Positions 45,276-54,901 of a stretch of 64,000 nt of DNA are shown here, one piece after another. A program made the translations under genes and the position numbers. The DNA is from Sphingobium arseniciresistens (GTDB lineage: Bacteria > Pseudomonadota > Alphaproteobacteria > Sphingomonadales > Sphingomonadaceae): the NCBI GenBank assembly GCA_029167225.1, contig JARFNK010000027.1:1-64000 (forward strand), in the 5' to 3' direction. The notes under the pieces are model-generated. The model was given only the letters and a program-made list of their open reading frames with translations. It had not been told where the DNA came from and did not search any database. Positions within the stretch are counted from its first letter, which is position 1. Each line of letters begins with the position of its first letter.

Positions 45276-45530
45276 CTATTTTCTGCCGGCCAGCCAGCGA
45301 AACATTGCCAGCACCGCCACGGCGCCAAGCGTCGCCGCGATCAGCCCGGCATGTTCGCCTTCATCATAAAATCCTGCCACCCGGCCGAAATAGCCTGCCA
45401 GCAACGCCCCGGCGATGCCGAGCAAGATCGTGACGACACATCCCGCGCTCTGGCGGCCGGGCATGATGAATCGCGCAAGTCCGCCCGCGATAAGCCCCAA
45501 TATCAGCCATTTCAGCGCATCGATCGCCAT
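45276..45530 (-). CDS. second GlsB/YeaQ family membrane protein
   Basis: An 84-residue paralogue-type member of the same family, with IDALKWLILGLIAGGLARFI and VVTILLGIAGALLAGYFG. Preceded by GGGAGGAGAG; the ATG at 45530 is preferred over an adjacent GTG. It converges on the other copy, so the two are separately controlled. Confidence 0.88.
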   Translation of the reverse strand: MAIDALKWLILGLIAGGLARFIMPGRQSAGCVVTILLGIAGALLAGYFGRVAGFYDEGEHAGLIAATLGAVAVLAMFRWLAGRK

Positions 45531-45835
45531 CACTTCTCTCCTCCCGCGGGTGCGAGGGTGGCAAGGATGTCACGGCTGCGGAACAATGCAACCCGCCATT
45601 CATCGCGCGATCGTCCCACGCTGGATTTCCGCCTTGAAACAGGGCGTTCGCGCAGGCATGCCCTGTGTATAACGGGGCGCACCACGCTGGCATGACCGGC
45701 GCTGTTTTTCGGGCTTGAGCCCGGTGATTTATTCAGATAATACAGCAGTCGTTCGACCATCGACATCGTCAGGACTGCGACAGGAGCATGTTCAGGGGCA
45801 TGAATTACGAGACTCAGTTCGCAGGAGAGCCGACG
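45531..45835. promoter_or_regulatory. 305-bp divergent region between GlsB paralogue and RND adaptor
   Basis: It holds the minus-strand Shine-Dalgarno of the GlsB gene and the upstream region of the RND operon. GATAAT near 45738 with TTGAGC about 15 bases before it is a weak promoter candidate. No palindromic operator was seen. In-frame ATGs at 45788 and 45800 may belong to the adaptor CDS. Confidence 0.4.
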
Positions 45836-46987
45836 ATGGTCGAGTTCGGTGACATCGATAGCGATGCTCGCAAGCGCAAGCGTCGGTTGATCCTGATCGT
45901 CAGCGGCGTGCTCATCGTCGCGCTCGTCGTGGCGGCTGCCATGCTCTCACGCAAGGGCGGGACGGCTGATGCTGGCGCCGCCAATGCCGCGCAGGTTCCC
46001 GTCGTCACCGTCATCAGTCCCGGTCGCTCGACCGTAGAAAGCTCTGTCACGACGACCGGTTCGCTTGCCGCACGCGTGGAAATGCCGGTGGCGGTCGTGG
46101 GCGAGGGCGGCCAGGTGCTGCGCGTGCTGGTTCAGCCTGGCGACTGGGTCAAGGCAGGCCAGAGCCTGGCGGTGATCGAACGATCGGTCCAGTCCGAACA
46201 GATCCGTTCGCTCGCCGCTCAGGTTGAAGTGGCGCGCGCCGACGCGAAGCTCGCGCAGACACAGCTGGACCGGGCGAAGGCGCTGGTCGGTCGCGGCTTT
46301 ATCAGTCAGGCGACGATCGATCAGAATACCGCGACTCGCGATGCTGCCAATGCCCGCGTCGGGGTTGCGGTCGCGCAGCTTGGCGAACAGCGGGCGCGCA
46401 CCGGGCGGCTCGATATCCGCGCGCCCGAAGCCGGGCTGATCCTCACGCGTGCCGTCGAGCCTGGCCAGGTGGTGGGCTCGGGTACGGGCGTCCTGTTCCG
46501 CATGGCCAAGGGCGGCGAAATGGAAATGCGCGCGCAACTGAGCGAAGACGATCTGCTGCATGTGCGGGTGGGCAATGCCGCCACGGTAACGCCGGTCGGC
46601 GCGAGCGAGGGCTATGTCGGCCATGTGTGGCAGATATCGCCGGTAGTCGATCCGCAGTCGCGCCTCGGCATCGCTCGCATCGCGCTCGCCTATGCGTCGG
46701 CGATCCGTCCCGGTGGCTTTGCTGCCGCCCGGCTGGTCGCGGGATCGAACGTTGCGCCGCAGCTGCCCGAATCCGCCGTGCAGAGCGATCCCAAGGGCAA
46801 TTATGTCTATGTCGTCAACGCCAACAACCAGGTGGAGCGGCGTGACGTGAAGGTCGGCCAGGTGTCGAATGCCGGTGTCGCGATCCTTTCAGGGCTTTCG
46901 GGCACCGAAAAGATCGTCGCGACGGCGGGCGGCTTCCTGACGCCCGGACAGAAGGTGAAGCCGCAGTTCGAGAAGGCCGCTCGCTGA
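45836..46987 (+). CDS. RND efflux periplasmic adaptor (second system)
   Basis: A 383-residue membrane fusion protein anchored by one N-terminal transmembrane helix (after KRKRRL: ILIVSGVLIVALVVAAAML) rather than by lipid, unlike the first adaptor. Lipoyl halves are GEGGQVLRVLVQPGDWVKAG and APEAGLILTRAVEPGQVVGS. The ATG at 45836 has AGGAG eight bases upstream; ATGs at 45800 and 45788 would add 12 or 16 residues and have poorly spaced signals, so the start is not settled. The pump gene follows after 28 bases. Confidence 0.9.
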   Translation: MVEFGDIDSDARKRKRRLILIVSGVLIVALVVAAAMLSRKGGTADAGAANAAQVPVVTVISPGRSTVESSVTTTGSLAARVEMPVAVVGEGGQVLRVLVQPGDWVKAGQSLAVIERSVQSEQIRSLAAQVEVARADAKLAQTQLDRAKALVGRGFISQATIDQNTATRDAANARVGVAVAQLGEQRARTGRLDIRAPEAGLILTRAVEPGQVVGSGTGVLFRMAKGGEMEMRAQLSEDDLLHVRVGNAATVTPVGASEGYVGHVWQISPVVDPQSRLGIARIALAYASAIRPGGFAAARLVAGSNVAPQLPESAVQSDPKGNYVYVVNANNQVERRDVKVGQVSNAGVAILSGLSGTEKIVATAGGFLTPGQKVKPQFEKAAR

Positions 46988-47015
46988 ACGGCGGACGGAT
47001 CAAGGATCAACGCCC

Positions 47016-50000
47016 ATGAACTTTCGTAATATTTCAGCCTGGGCGATCCGCAATCCGGTCACGCCGATCGTCATCTTCGCGGCCCTGATGCTGGCGGGTA
47101 TCGTCAGCTTTGGCCGCATGGACGTGAACAACAACCCGGACATCAGCTTCCCCGCCGTCAATGTGACGGTGGTGCAGCCCGGTGCCGCGCCGTCCGAGCT
47201 GGAGACCCAGGTCACGCAGCGGGTCGAGGCGGCCGTTCGCGCGATCAGCGGCGTGGACGAAATCCAGTCGACCGCGAGCGAAGGCAGCAGCAACACCTTC
47301 ATCCAGTTCGCGATCGGCACGCCGGTCGACCGCGCCGTCGCCGACGTGAAGAACGCGGTCGACCAGATCCGCTCGGACCTGCCCGACGGGATTCTCGAGC
47401 CGCAGGTGTCGCGCGTCGACATCGATGGCGGGCCGATCGCTTATTTCAGCGCAGAAGCGACCGACATGACGCTGGAGGAACTCTCCTGGTATGTCGACAA
47501 TACCGTCGCCAAGCGGCTGCTGGGCGTTCCGGGCATGGCCGCGGTCAAGCGTGGTGGCGGTGTCAGCCGCGAGATTCGCGTCATCCTCGATCCCGCCAAG
47601 CTGCAGGCGCAGGGGATCACCGCGTCTCAGGTGAACCAGCAACTGCGGCAGGTGAACGTGAATGCCGCCGGCGGCCGCACCGAGATTGCCGGTGCGGAAC
47701 AGTCTGTGCGCGTGCTGGGCAATGCGCAGGATGCCTATGGCCTGGGGCAGACCCAGATCGCCGTCGGCGCGGGCCGCACGGTCAAGCTCGCCGACATCGC
47801 CACGGTACGCGACATGTATGCGGAGCAGCGGTCGCTCTCGTTCATGAACGGACGGCAGGTGACGAGCTTCCGCTTGGAAAAGGCCAAGGGCGCATCCGAC
47901 GTCACCGTCTATGACGACGCGATGAAGATCCTGGAGAAGCTGGAAAAGGAAAACCCGAAGGTTCATTTCCGCCAGCTTTTCGCCAGCGTCGAATATACCA
48001 AGGAACAATATCATTCCGCCATGTCGGCGATGATCGAGGGCGCGGTGCTGGCCGTCGTCGTCGTGTTCCTGTTCCTGCGTGACTGGCGCGCGACGATCAT
48101 TTCCGCGCTGGCCATTCCCTTGTCGGCTGTCCCGGCCTTCTGGTTCATGGACATGATGAACTTCACGCTCAACGGCATTTCCCTGCTGGCGCTCAGCCTG
48201 GTGGCGGGTGTGCTCGTCGATGACGCGATCGTGGAGATCGAGAATATCGTGCGCCACATGCGCATGGGCAAATCCGCCTATCAGGCCTCTATCGATGCCG
48301 CCGACGAGATCGGCCTCGCCGTGCTGGCGACGACATCCGCCATCGTCGCGGTGTTCCTGCCCGTGGCTCTGATGCCGGGCATTTCGGGCCAGTTCTTCAT
48401 CCAGTTCGGCATGACGGTCGTCGTCGCAGTACTGATGAGCCTTGCCGTCGCGCGCCTGATCACGCCGATGATCGCGGCCTATTTCCTGAAGGCCCATGGC
48501 GAGGAAAGCCATGGCGAGGGCCGTTTGATGGATGGCTACATGGCCTTGCTCAAATGGTCGCTCGCGCATCGCTGGAAAACCGTGCTCATCGGCGGCGGCG
48601 GCGCGTTCGCCGCGACCATCGCAGCCTTTGCGACCCTGCCGATGACGTTCCAGCCCACGACCAATACCGATTTCAGCCAGGTGACGGTGGAAATGGTGCC
48701 CGGCAGCACGCTGGCGCAGACCCATGTCGTCACCGAAAAGGTTGCAGCGCTGCTCGCTGCCGACACCAAGGTCGTCGATGCGGTGTTCACCGATATCGAG
48801 GAGCCCGGATCGGCCGAGATGTTCCTGACGCTGAAAAAGGACCGCGGCATTTCCAGCGTCGATTGGGAACGCCAGATGGCGCCCAAGTTCCAGGATGTCG
48901 CCGACGCGCGCGTGAACTTCCAGTCGCAGTCGGGCGGCGGCTTTGGCCGCGACCTGACGGTGGTGATGGGCAGCGACGATCCCGCCTTGCTCGAGAAGAC
49001 CGCCAATCAGCTCGTGGCCGAGATGGCGCAGCGATCCGAACTGCGCGCCCCGCGCGTGCAGGGTGACATGCAGCGCCCGGAAATCATCATCAAGCCGCAC
49101 ATGGATCTCGCCGCCAGCCTGGGGGTGACCACGAACGCGCTCAGCCAGACGATCCGCATCGCGACCCTGGGTGACATCGACCAGAACAGTGCCAAATTCT
49201 CGCTGTCCGATCGCCAGATCCCGATCCGCGTGTCGATCGCGGAGGACTCCCGGCGCGAGCTTACGACCATCCAGAACCTGCCTGTGCCCACCGCATCGGG
49301 TGGTTCGGTGCCGCTGAAGGTGGTCGCCGACGTGGAATTCGGCGCCGGGCCGACCAAGATCCGCCGCTACAACCAGATCCGTCGGGTGGTGGTGGGCGCC
49401 GACCTTGCGCCCGGCCTTGTGACGAGCGACGCGATGAAGGTCATCAACGCGCTGCCGACCATGAAGAAGGTGCTGGCTGGCGAGATCCAGGGCGTACAGA
49501 AACTCAACACCGGCGACAGCAAGTGGCAGGCTGAGATGGTGAGCAACTTCATCATCGCGGTCATCTCCGGCGTGCTGCTGGTGTTCGCGGTGCTGGTGCT
49601 GCTCTACAAGCGGGTGATGCCGCCCTTCGTCAACATGGGCTCGCTGGTGCTGGCGCCTCTGGGTGGCGCGCTGGCGCTGCACGTCGCCGGACAGCCCATT
49701 TCCATGCCGGTCTTCATCGGCCTGCTGATGCTGCTGGGCATCGTCGCCAAGAACTCCATCCTGCTGGTCGATTTCGCGCTGGAGGAGATGGAGAAGGGCG
49801 TGCCCAAATGGGAAGCGGTCGTGGATGCCGGGCACAAGCGCGCCCAGCCGATCGTCATGACGACCGTGGCGATGGTCGCGGGCATGGTGCCGACGGCGCT
49901 CTCGCTCTCGGGTGATGGCGCCTGGCGCGCGCCCATGGGCATCACGGTGATCGGCGGCCTCGTGCTCTCTACGCTGCTGACCTTGGTGATCGTGCCGGCC

Positions 50001-50135
50001 GCCTTCAGCCTCGCCATCGGTTTCGAAAGCTGGCTCGGGCCGCGCCTCAGCCGACGGTTCCTCTCCTACAGGCCGGAGGACAAGCATGGTCATGCTCATG
50101 GGCACGGGCATGGCGCGGATCAGGCGGCGGAGTGA
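47016..50135 (+). CDS. RND family efflux permease with His-rich C-terminus
   Basis: A 1,039-residue AcrB-superfamily pump. The TM4 proton-relay pair is Asp402-Asp403 ([15 protein letters not shown]) and the TM10 Lys is Lys912 ([13 protein letters not shown]), so the canonical triad is intact. The extreme C-terminus carries an unusual His/Gly run ([11 protein letters not shown]), which could bind metal. Cotranscribed with the adaptor; no outer membrane partner is adjacent, so it must borrow one. Substrate is unknown. Confidence 0.93.
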   Translation: MNFRNISAWAIRNPVTPIVIFAALMLAGIVSFGRMDVNNNPDISFPAVNVTVVQPGAAPSELETQVTQRVEAAVRAISGVDEIQSTASEGSSNTFIQFAIGTPVDRAVADVKNAVDQIRSDLPDGILEPQVSRVDIDGGPIAYFSAEATDMTLEELSWYVDNTVAKRLLGVPGMAAVKRGGGVSREIRVILDPAKLQAQGITASQVNQQLRQVNVNAAGGRTEIAGAEQSVRVLGNAQDAYGLGQTQIAVGAGRTVKLADIATVRDMYAEQRSLSFMNGRQVTSFRLEKAKGASDVTVYDDAMKILEKLEKENPKVHFRQLFASVEYTKEQYHSAMSAMIEGAVLAVVVVFLFLRDWRATIISALAIPLSAVPAFWFMDMMNFTLNGISLLALSLVAGVLVDDAIVEIENIVRHMRMGKSAYQASIDAADEIGLAVLATTSAIVAVFLPVALMPGISGQFFIQFGMTVVVAVLMSLAVARLITPMIAAYFLKAHGEESHGEGRLMDGYMALLKWSLAHRWKTVLIGGGGAFAATIAAFATLPMTFQPTTNTDFSQVTVEMVPGSTLAQTHVVTEKVAALLAADTKVVDAVFTDIEEPGSAEMFLTLKKDRGISSVDWERQMAPKFQDVADARVNFQSQSGGGFGRDLTVVMGSDDPALLEKTANQLVAEMAQRSELRAPRVQGDMQRPEIIIKPHMDLAASLGVTTNALSQTIRIATLGDIDQNSAKFSLSDRQIPIRVSIAEDSRRELTTIQNLPVPTASGGSVPLKVVADVEFGAGPTKIRRYNQIRRVVVGADLAPGLVTSDAMKVINALPTMKKVLAGEIQGVQKLNTGDSKWQAEMVSNFIIAVISGVLLVFAVLVLLYKRVMPPFVNMGSLVLAPLGGALALHVAGQPISMPVFIGLLMLLGIVAKNSILLVDFALEEMEKGVPKWEAVVDAGHKRAQPIVMTTVAMVAGMVPTALSLSGDGAWRAPMGITVIGGLVLSTLLTLVIVPAAFSLAIGFESWLGPRLSRRFLSYRPEDKHGHAHGHGHGADQAAE

Positions 50136-50267
50136 TCCACCCCGGTAGCGGTCGCATCTGTTGAACGTCGCTCGTCCCGCGCCGGCGACGGCGACAGCGC
50201 TGCGCCGTGAAGGGCAGAAAATCGTTCCTCTGTTGAACCGATCGGCCCCGCCAGCCATTATAGCGGC

Positions 50268-51533
50268 ATGAGGATGCTCACAGTCGACGTCGCGCAGCCG
50301 GTCCCGGCCGTTCGCAGCGCAAGGACCATGCGGCTGTTGGCAACGGGCATGCTGCTCGCGATGGCGGCGCTGTTCATCGCCGCGCGCGCCTTTGCGCATG
50401 TCCATCCGGCGATCGGCTATGTGCAGGCCTTTGCGGAGGCCGCTATGGTGGGCGGACTCGCGGACTGGTTCGCCGTTACCGCACTGTTCCGCCATCCGCT
50501 CGGCCTGCCGATCCCGCACACGGCCATCATCCCGCGCAACAAGGACAGGATCGGCGACACGCTCGCCCTGTTCCTGCGTGACAATTTCCTGACGCCTGCG
50601 GTGGTAGCGCGGCGCATGGGGCGGCTTGATCTCGCGTCCGCCGCCGGGCGCTTCCTCAGCCAGCCCTCCGGCGGGGACGGGCGCCTGCGCGCAGGCGCCT
50701 CGCGCCTGTTTGCCGACATATTGGAGGCTCTGGATCAGGATCGCCTGGGCGGCATGGTGAAGGGCGCCGTCGCATCGCGCCTACGCGCGATCAACCTCGC
50801 GCCGCTGGTCGGGCAGGCGCTTGAGGCCGCCATGCGTGATGGTCGCCATGCGCCGGTGCTGGACGGCATCGTGCGTTGGGCCGGCAAGACGCTGGCCGCC
50901 AATGAACAGATGATCCGCGACATGGTGCATCAGCGTGCCGGCAAGATCATGCGCTGGACCGGGCTCGACGAGAATGTCGCCAATGCGATCATCGACGGGC
51001 TGCAGAAGCTGCTCGACGAGATGGGTGACGATCCCGATCATCCGCTGCGCAGCAAGGCGGAAGAGGGCCTGGCGAAGCTGGCGCAGGATCTGCAGTTCGA
51101 CATCGAGATGCAGGCCCGCGTCGCCCGCATCCGCGACGAGGTGATCGAAAACCCGGCGATGCAGCGTTGGATCGACGGCCTGTGGGAACAGGGGCGTGCC
51201 GGACTGCTGCGCGCCGCGCGTGATCCCGGCGCGGCGATGGCGGGGCGGTTGGGGGAGGCGCTGGTGACGCTGGGCGGCACGCTGCAGTCCGATGGCCGCC
51301 TGCGCGCGCTTATCAACCGCTTCGCGCGCCGGGCCGTTGTGGGCGTCACCGCCAGCTATGGCGACGGCATCGTGAAGCTGGTCAGCGAAACGGTGCGCGG
51401 GTGGGACGCCGGCACCGTGACATCAAGGCTGGAAAATGCGGTCGGCCGCGATCTTCAATATATCCGGATCAACGGCACGCTGGTCGGCGGGCTTGTCGGC
51501 CTGACGCTGCACGCCATCGACGCCTGGTTGTAG
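50268..51533 (+). CDS. DUF445 membrane-associated protein
   Basis: A 421-residue DUF445 family protein of unknown function, as found in many proteobacteria. An N-terminal transmembrane helix (LLATGMLLAMAALFIAARAF) is followed by the family signature AAMVGGLADWFAVTALFRHPLG and PHTAIIPRNKDRIG, a long helical region, and a C-terminal hydrophobic segment NGTLVGGLVGLTLHAIDAWL. Probably an inner membrane protein with a periplasmic or cytoplasmic coiled domain. Confidence 0.9.
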   Translation: MRMLTVDVAQPVPAVRSARTMRLLATGMLLAMAALFIAARAFAHVHPAIGYVQAFAEAAMVGGLADWFAVTALFRHPLGLPIPHTAIIPRNKDRIGDTLALFLRDNFLTPAVVARRMGRLDLASAAGRFLSQPSGGDGRLRAGASRLFADILEALDQDRLGGMVKGAVASRLRAINLAPLVGQALEAAMRDGRHAPVLDGIVRWAGKTLAANEQMIRDMVHQRAGKIMRWTGLDENVANAIIDGLQKLLDEMGDDPDHPLRSKAEEGLAKLAQDLQFDIEMQARVARIRDEVIENPAMQRWIDGLWEQGRAGLLRAARDPGAAMAGRLGEALVTLGGTLQSDGRLRALINRFARRAVVGVTASYGDGIVKLVSETVRGWDAGTVTSRLENAVGRDLQYIRINGTLVGGLVGLTLHAIDAWL

Positions 51534-51555
51534 GAAGGCGCAAACGGGTTGCGGG

Positions 51556-52161
51556 TCAGCCGTGGACCTGGCTGCCGAGCCGGGCGATCTCGTCATGCAG
51601 TGCCTGGATGGAGGCGACGAGCCGCGAGCGGTCCATCGTCATGTCGTCCAGCGCGGCGCGTGCCTCGCCCAGTTCCACGGCCCGGCGGGCAATGCGGGCA
51701 TCGAGCTGTTCGTTGAAGCGCGAAAGCTCGTCGATCCGCCGGGCACGGGCCACCACATGGCGGATGCGGGCGTCGAGGACATCGAAGTCGAAGGGCTTCA
51801 CGATCTGGTCGTCGGCGCCGGCATCCAGCGCCTCGATGGTTGCCGCACTGTCGCTGCGGCCGGTAATCATCATGATGGATGCTGCACCCGCCATGCCGGT
51901 TGCGCGCATCTTGCGCATGGTCGCGATGCCGCCAAGCAGCCGCATGTTCGCTTCGATCAGGATCAGCTCGAACTTCGTCGCCATCAGCATGTTGATCGCG
52001 ACGAACCCATTCTCGGCCAGCGTCACGTCATAGCCCATATGCGCCAGACGCCTGCCGATCACCGCCAGCGCCGTTGCATTCTCGTCCACCACGAGCAGGC
52101 GGATGCGCCGCGCGGGGCTTTGCTGCTGGCCCTTGTCACGCTTGCGGGTGAAGATCTGCAT
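51556..52161 (-). CDS. receiver-domain protein with Glu at the phosphoacceptor site
   Basis: A 201-residue protein with an N-terminal response-regulator receiver domain (residues about 20-130) and a helical, coiled-coil-like tail without DNA-binding or enzymatic output. Acidic Asp26 (LLVVDEN), Thr100 (MMITG) and Lys122 (QIVKPFD) are conserved, but the phosphoacceptor Asp is replaced by Glu70 (FELILIEANM). Glu often mimics the phosphorylated state, so the protein may be constitutively active or a scaffold. An upstream ATG at 52194 would add 11 residues; its AGG has no spacing. Confidence 0.82.
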   Translation of the reverse strand: MQIFTRKRDKGQQQSPARRIRLLVVDENATALAVIGRRLAHMGYDVTLAENGFVAINMLMATKFELILIEANMRLLGGIATMRKMRATGMAGAASIMMITGRSDSAATIEALDAGADDQIVKPFDFDVLDARIRHVVARARRIDELSRFNEQLDARIARRAVELGEARAALDDMTMDRSRLVASIQALHDEIARLGSQVHG

Positions 52162-52274
52162 CGTCGGTCGGTCCCTGCCGCTGTTCAGGATCATCCTTAA
52201 GGATGTCCCGCCAATAAATGGTTAACGTGGCGGAAGGGGGTGGCGAAAGCCAGGCGCACTGCGGCGCTGGGCGA

Positions 52275-52715
52275 TCAGGCTTCGGGTTGGCGAATGAAAT
52301 TGTCCTTGAAGACACCGCGCAGGTCGTCGCTCACGCGGCGGCGACCCTCCGGGCCCTGCATCGCGATCACGGCGTCGCAGGAGGCGACGCATTCATCATG
52401 CTGGAAGGCAGCGGACATTACGGTCCAGCTGGTGTTGCCGATCCCGCCGATGGCGCACGCGACGCTGATCGGGGCGGGATAATGCGATTCACGCAAATAA
52501 TTCAGCTCCAGTGCCGCGACCAGCCAGCGCACGCCAAGATCCTGCGGATGGCGGCCAAGATGCCGGTGAAACTGGATGCGGGCGGACTCGAATATAGATG
52601 CCATCGCCACATTGTTGATGTGGCCCATGATATCCAGATCACCATAACGGGTGTCGACCTGGATGATGAAGGGATAGGCTTCTTTATTCTGACGCCAAAC
52701 TGGGGGCTTTGCCAT
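52275..52715 (-). CDS. 4HBT-type acyl-CoA thioesterase
   Basis: A 146-residue hotdog-fold thioesterase of the 4-hydroxybenzoyl-CoA type. The catalytic region RYGDLDIMGHINNVAMASIFE contains the conserved Asp, His and Asn. The ATG at 52715 has GAGGCAG upstream; longer in-frame starts are unsupported. Acyl substrate unknown. Divergent from the SMP-30 gene. Confidence 0.9.
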   Translation of the reverse strand: MAKPPVWRQNKEAYPFIIQVDTRYGDLDIMGHINNVAMASIFESARIQFHRHLGRHPQDLGVRWLVAALELNYLRESHYPAPISVACAIGGIGNTSWTVMSAAFQHDECVASCDAVIAMQGPEGRRRVSDDLRGVFKDNFIRQPEA

Positions 52716-52819
52716 GGGCTGCCTCTTCGTTACTGCACTGAATTCACGCTTAAGCTGCCTCGCGGGATATGCAATCGCGGCCTCCATGAACAGGCGAAAA
52801 ACAGGGAATAGATGCCTTT

Positions 52820-53716
52820 ATGACACAACCGGCCTCCTTCGATGTCACGGTGGCGCTGGATGCGGGCGCTCGGCTGGGTGAAGGGCCGCGCTGGCATGGC
52901 GAGGAGCGGCGGCTCTACTGGGTCGATATCGAGGCGCGGGAGCTGCATCGCTTCGATCCGGCGACCGGCGTGGATGAATACCGCAGCTTCGCCGATCCGG
53001 TCGGCTGCTTCGCCTTCGTGGAAGGCGGCGGCCTGCTGCTTGCGATGAGAAGCGGCTTCGCACTGCTCGATGGCTGGGATGCGGATCCACGGCCCTTCGG
53101 CGCTCAGATTTTCGCGGACCGGCCGGATATCCGCTTCAACGATGGCCGCACCGATCCCTCTGGGCGCTTCTGGGCGGGCAGCGTCAACATGGCGAAATCC
53201 GCACATGATGCCGCGCTCTACCGGCTGGACGCGGACGCCACCGTCAGGGAGATCGAGGGCGGGATGCTTACCTGCAACGGCGCGGCCTTTTCAGCGGACG
53301 GGCGCCGTTTCTTCCATGCCGATACGCCGAGCCACGCGCTGCGCGCCTATGATTGCGACCCGGAGGCCGGAACGCTCTCCAACCGCCATATCCTCCACCA
53401 GTTCGTCCATGGCACTGGCCGCCCGGACGGTGGATCGTTCGATGCGGAGGGGTGCTACTGGTCGGCGCTGTTCGACGGCAGCCGGGTCGTGCGGATCGGG
53501 CCGGATGGCACCATCCTGAGCGAGGTCGCGCTGCCGACCAAGCGGCCGACCATGATCGCGTTCGGCGGCGACGACCTGCGCACGGCCTATGTGACGAGCG
53601 CGCGCACGGGCCTTAGCGATGAGGAACTGGCGGCCCAGCCCCATGCCGGCGCGATCTTCAGTTTCCGGGTCGATGTGCCCGGCCTTGCGGAGGTGCCCTT
53701 CCGCCTCGCGGGGTGA
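52820..53716 (+). CDS. SMP-30/gluconolactonase family lactonase
   Basis: A 298-residue six-bladed beta-propeller hydrolase. Metal ligands of the family are visible: Glu21 (RLGEGPRWH), Asn153 (LTCNGAAF) and Asp203 (GRPDGGSFD), plus the Asn107-Asp108 pair in RFNDGRTDPSGRFW. It probably opens a sugar lactone such as gluconolactone or an aldonolactone in pentose/hexose oxidation; the exact sugar is not readable. No signal peptide, hence cytoplasmic. Isolated from other sugar genes. Confidence 0.9.
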   Translation: MTQPASFDVTVALDAGARLGEGPRWHGEERRLYWVDIEARELHRFDPATGVDEYRSFADPVGCFAFVEGGGLLLAMRSGFALLDGWDADPRPFGAQIFADRPDIRFNDGRTDPSGRFWAGSVNMAKSAHDAALYRLDADATVREIEGGMLTCNGAAFSADGRRFFHADTPSHALRAYDCDPEAGTLSNRHILHQFVHGTGRPDGGSFDAEGCYWSALFDGSRVVRIGPDGTILSEVALPTKRPTMIAFGGDDLRTAYVTSARTGLSDEELAAQPHAGAIFSFRVDVPGLAEVPFRLAG

Positions 53717-53737
53717 CGACCCGCCATTGCCATTGCT

Positions 53738-53775
53738 CGATATTCGATATAATTATGATATTATAATTTATCGGG
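53738..53775 (+). promoter_or_regulatory. AT-rich promoter/operator of the SPFH cassette
   Basis: A strikingly AT-rich block in a GC-rich genome. It contains two TATAAT hexamers (53748-53753 and 53762-53767), two TCGATA copies, and a partly palindromic core bounded by CGATA and TATCG. TTGCCA at 53727 is a possible -35, although 15 bases is a short spacer. Followed by GGGAGGTGAG before the SPFH start. Confidence 0.6.
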
Positions 53776-53785
53776 AGGTGAGTCG

Positions 53786-54670
53786 ATGTCCGTCTTGAAC
53801 GCCACGCGGGAACGCCCCGTATCGACCTTCAGCGGCTATGCGATGCTCGGGCTGATGCTGCTCGCGATCATCGTGGCTGCCTATGGCCTGCTGCTGCTCA
53901 GCGGGGATCGGATTTTGATCGGCGCGCCTTTGCTGGCCGTCAGTGTCGTCGCTTTCCTGTTTATCAGCGCCGGTTTCTACCTGATCCAGCCCAATCAGGC
54001 GGCGGCGATCCTGCTCTTCGGTGACTATAAGGGCACGGACCGGACCAACGGCCTGCGCTGGGTATGGCCCTGGCTCAGCAAGCAGAAGCTGTCGGTGCGC
54101 GTCCACAACATCACGTCGGAAAAGCTCAAGATCAACGACAAGCGCGGCAACCCGATCGAGATCGCCTCCAACGTCGTCTGGCGTGTCACCGATACGGCGC
54201 AGGCGCTGTTCGATGTCGATGATTACAAGGAATTCGTCCACATCCAGATCGAAAGCGCGGTGCGCGCCATCGGCTCGCGCTATCCCTATGACGATTATGA
54301 GCATGAGGAAAAGACGCTGCGCGGCGATGGCGATCATGTTGCGGACGAACTGGCGGCGGAACTGCAGGTGCGCGTCGCCATCGCCGGCGTGACCATCGAC
54401 GAATGCCGCCTGACCCATCTCGCCTATGCACCGGAGATCGCGCAGGCCATGCTGCGCCGGCAGCAGGCGGAAGCCGTGATCGCCGCCCGCACGCGGTTGG
54501 TCGAGGGCGCCGTGACCATGGTGGAACTGGCGCTGGACCAGCTGTCCGCGAAGAATGTCGTCGAACTGGATGACGAGCGCCGCGCGGCGATGGTCAGCAA
54601 CCTGATGGTCGTTCTCTGTGGCGAGCGCGACGCCCAGCCCGTGTTGAACACCGGCACTCTATATCAGTAA
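53786..54670 (+). CDS. SPFH domain membrane protein
   Basis: A 294-residue stomatin/prohibitin/flotillin-type protein. Two N-terminal hydrophobic helices (about 19-41 and 44-66) precede the SPFH domain, which starts around YLIQPNQAAAILLFGDYKG and runs through the segment with ASNVVWRVTD and IQIESAVRAIGSRYP. The C-terminal helix is rich in Ala, Glu and Arg. It probably forms membrane rings that organise partners or proteases. GGGAGGTGAG precedes the ATG. Two small genes follow immediately: a ribbon-helix-helix protein and a membrane protein. Confidence 0.92.
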   Translation: MSVLNATRERPVSTFSGYAMLGLMLLAIIVAAYGLLLLSGDRILIGAPLLAVSVVAFLFISAGFYLIQPNQAAAILLFGDYKGTDRTNGLRWVWPWLSKQKLSVRVHNITSEKLKINDKRGNPIEIASNVVWRVTDTAQALFDVDDYKEFVHIQIESAVRAIGSRYPYDDYEHEEKTLRGDGDHVADELAAELQVRVAIAGVTIDECRLTHLAYAPEIAQAMLRRQQAEAVIAARTRLVEGAVTMVELALDQLSAKNVVELDDERRAAMVSNLMVVLCGERDAQPVLNTGTLYQ

Positions 54671-54678
54671 CCGCGCTT

Positions 54679-54900
54679 ATGCCGCCGCGCGATCCTGTCC
54701 CGCCGAAGAAGGCCTTTCCGCTGCGCATCGACCAGCCGCTGTTCGACGCGCTGGAGCGCTGCGCGGCGGCGGAGTTTCGCAGCGTCAATGCGCAGGTGGA
54801 AATGCTGCTGCGCGAGGGATTGAAGCGCCGCGGCGTGAGGCTGGCGGAACCCGAGGCGCGCAAGCGGGGGCGACCGCCGAGGGAAGAGAAGGAGGAATGA
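54679..54900 (+). CDS. Arc-like ribbon-helix-helix protein
   Basis: A 73-residue protein with a central ribbon-helix-helix: a strand (KAFPLRIDQPLFDALERCAA) followed by a helix (FRSVNAQVEMLLREGLKRRG). The C-terminus is basic and Pro/Arg-rich (ARKRGRPPREEKEE). This is the toxin-antitoxin-type or Arc family, but no adjacent toxin is recognisable. It starts eight bases after the SPFH stop and is followed by a small membrane protein, so it may be the cassette's own DNA-binding regulator. Weak Shine-Dalgarno. Confidence 0.8.
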   Translation: MPPRDPVPPKKAFPLRIDQPLFDALERCAAAEFRSVNAQVEMLLREGLKRRGVRLAEPEARKRGRPPREEKEE

Positions 54901-54901
54901 C

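Noticed and set aside
47034..50519. A 1,161-codon open frame on the minus strand opposite the second RND pump
   Set aside because: Same shadow pattern: low-complexity His/Arg/Gln composition and no family, while the plus strand encodes an intact pump.
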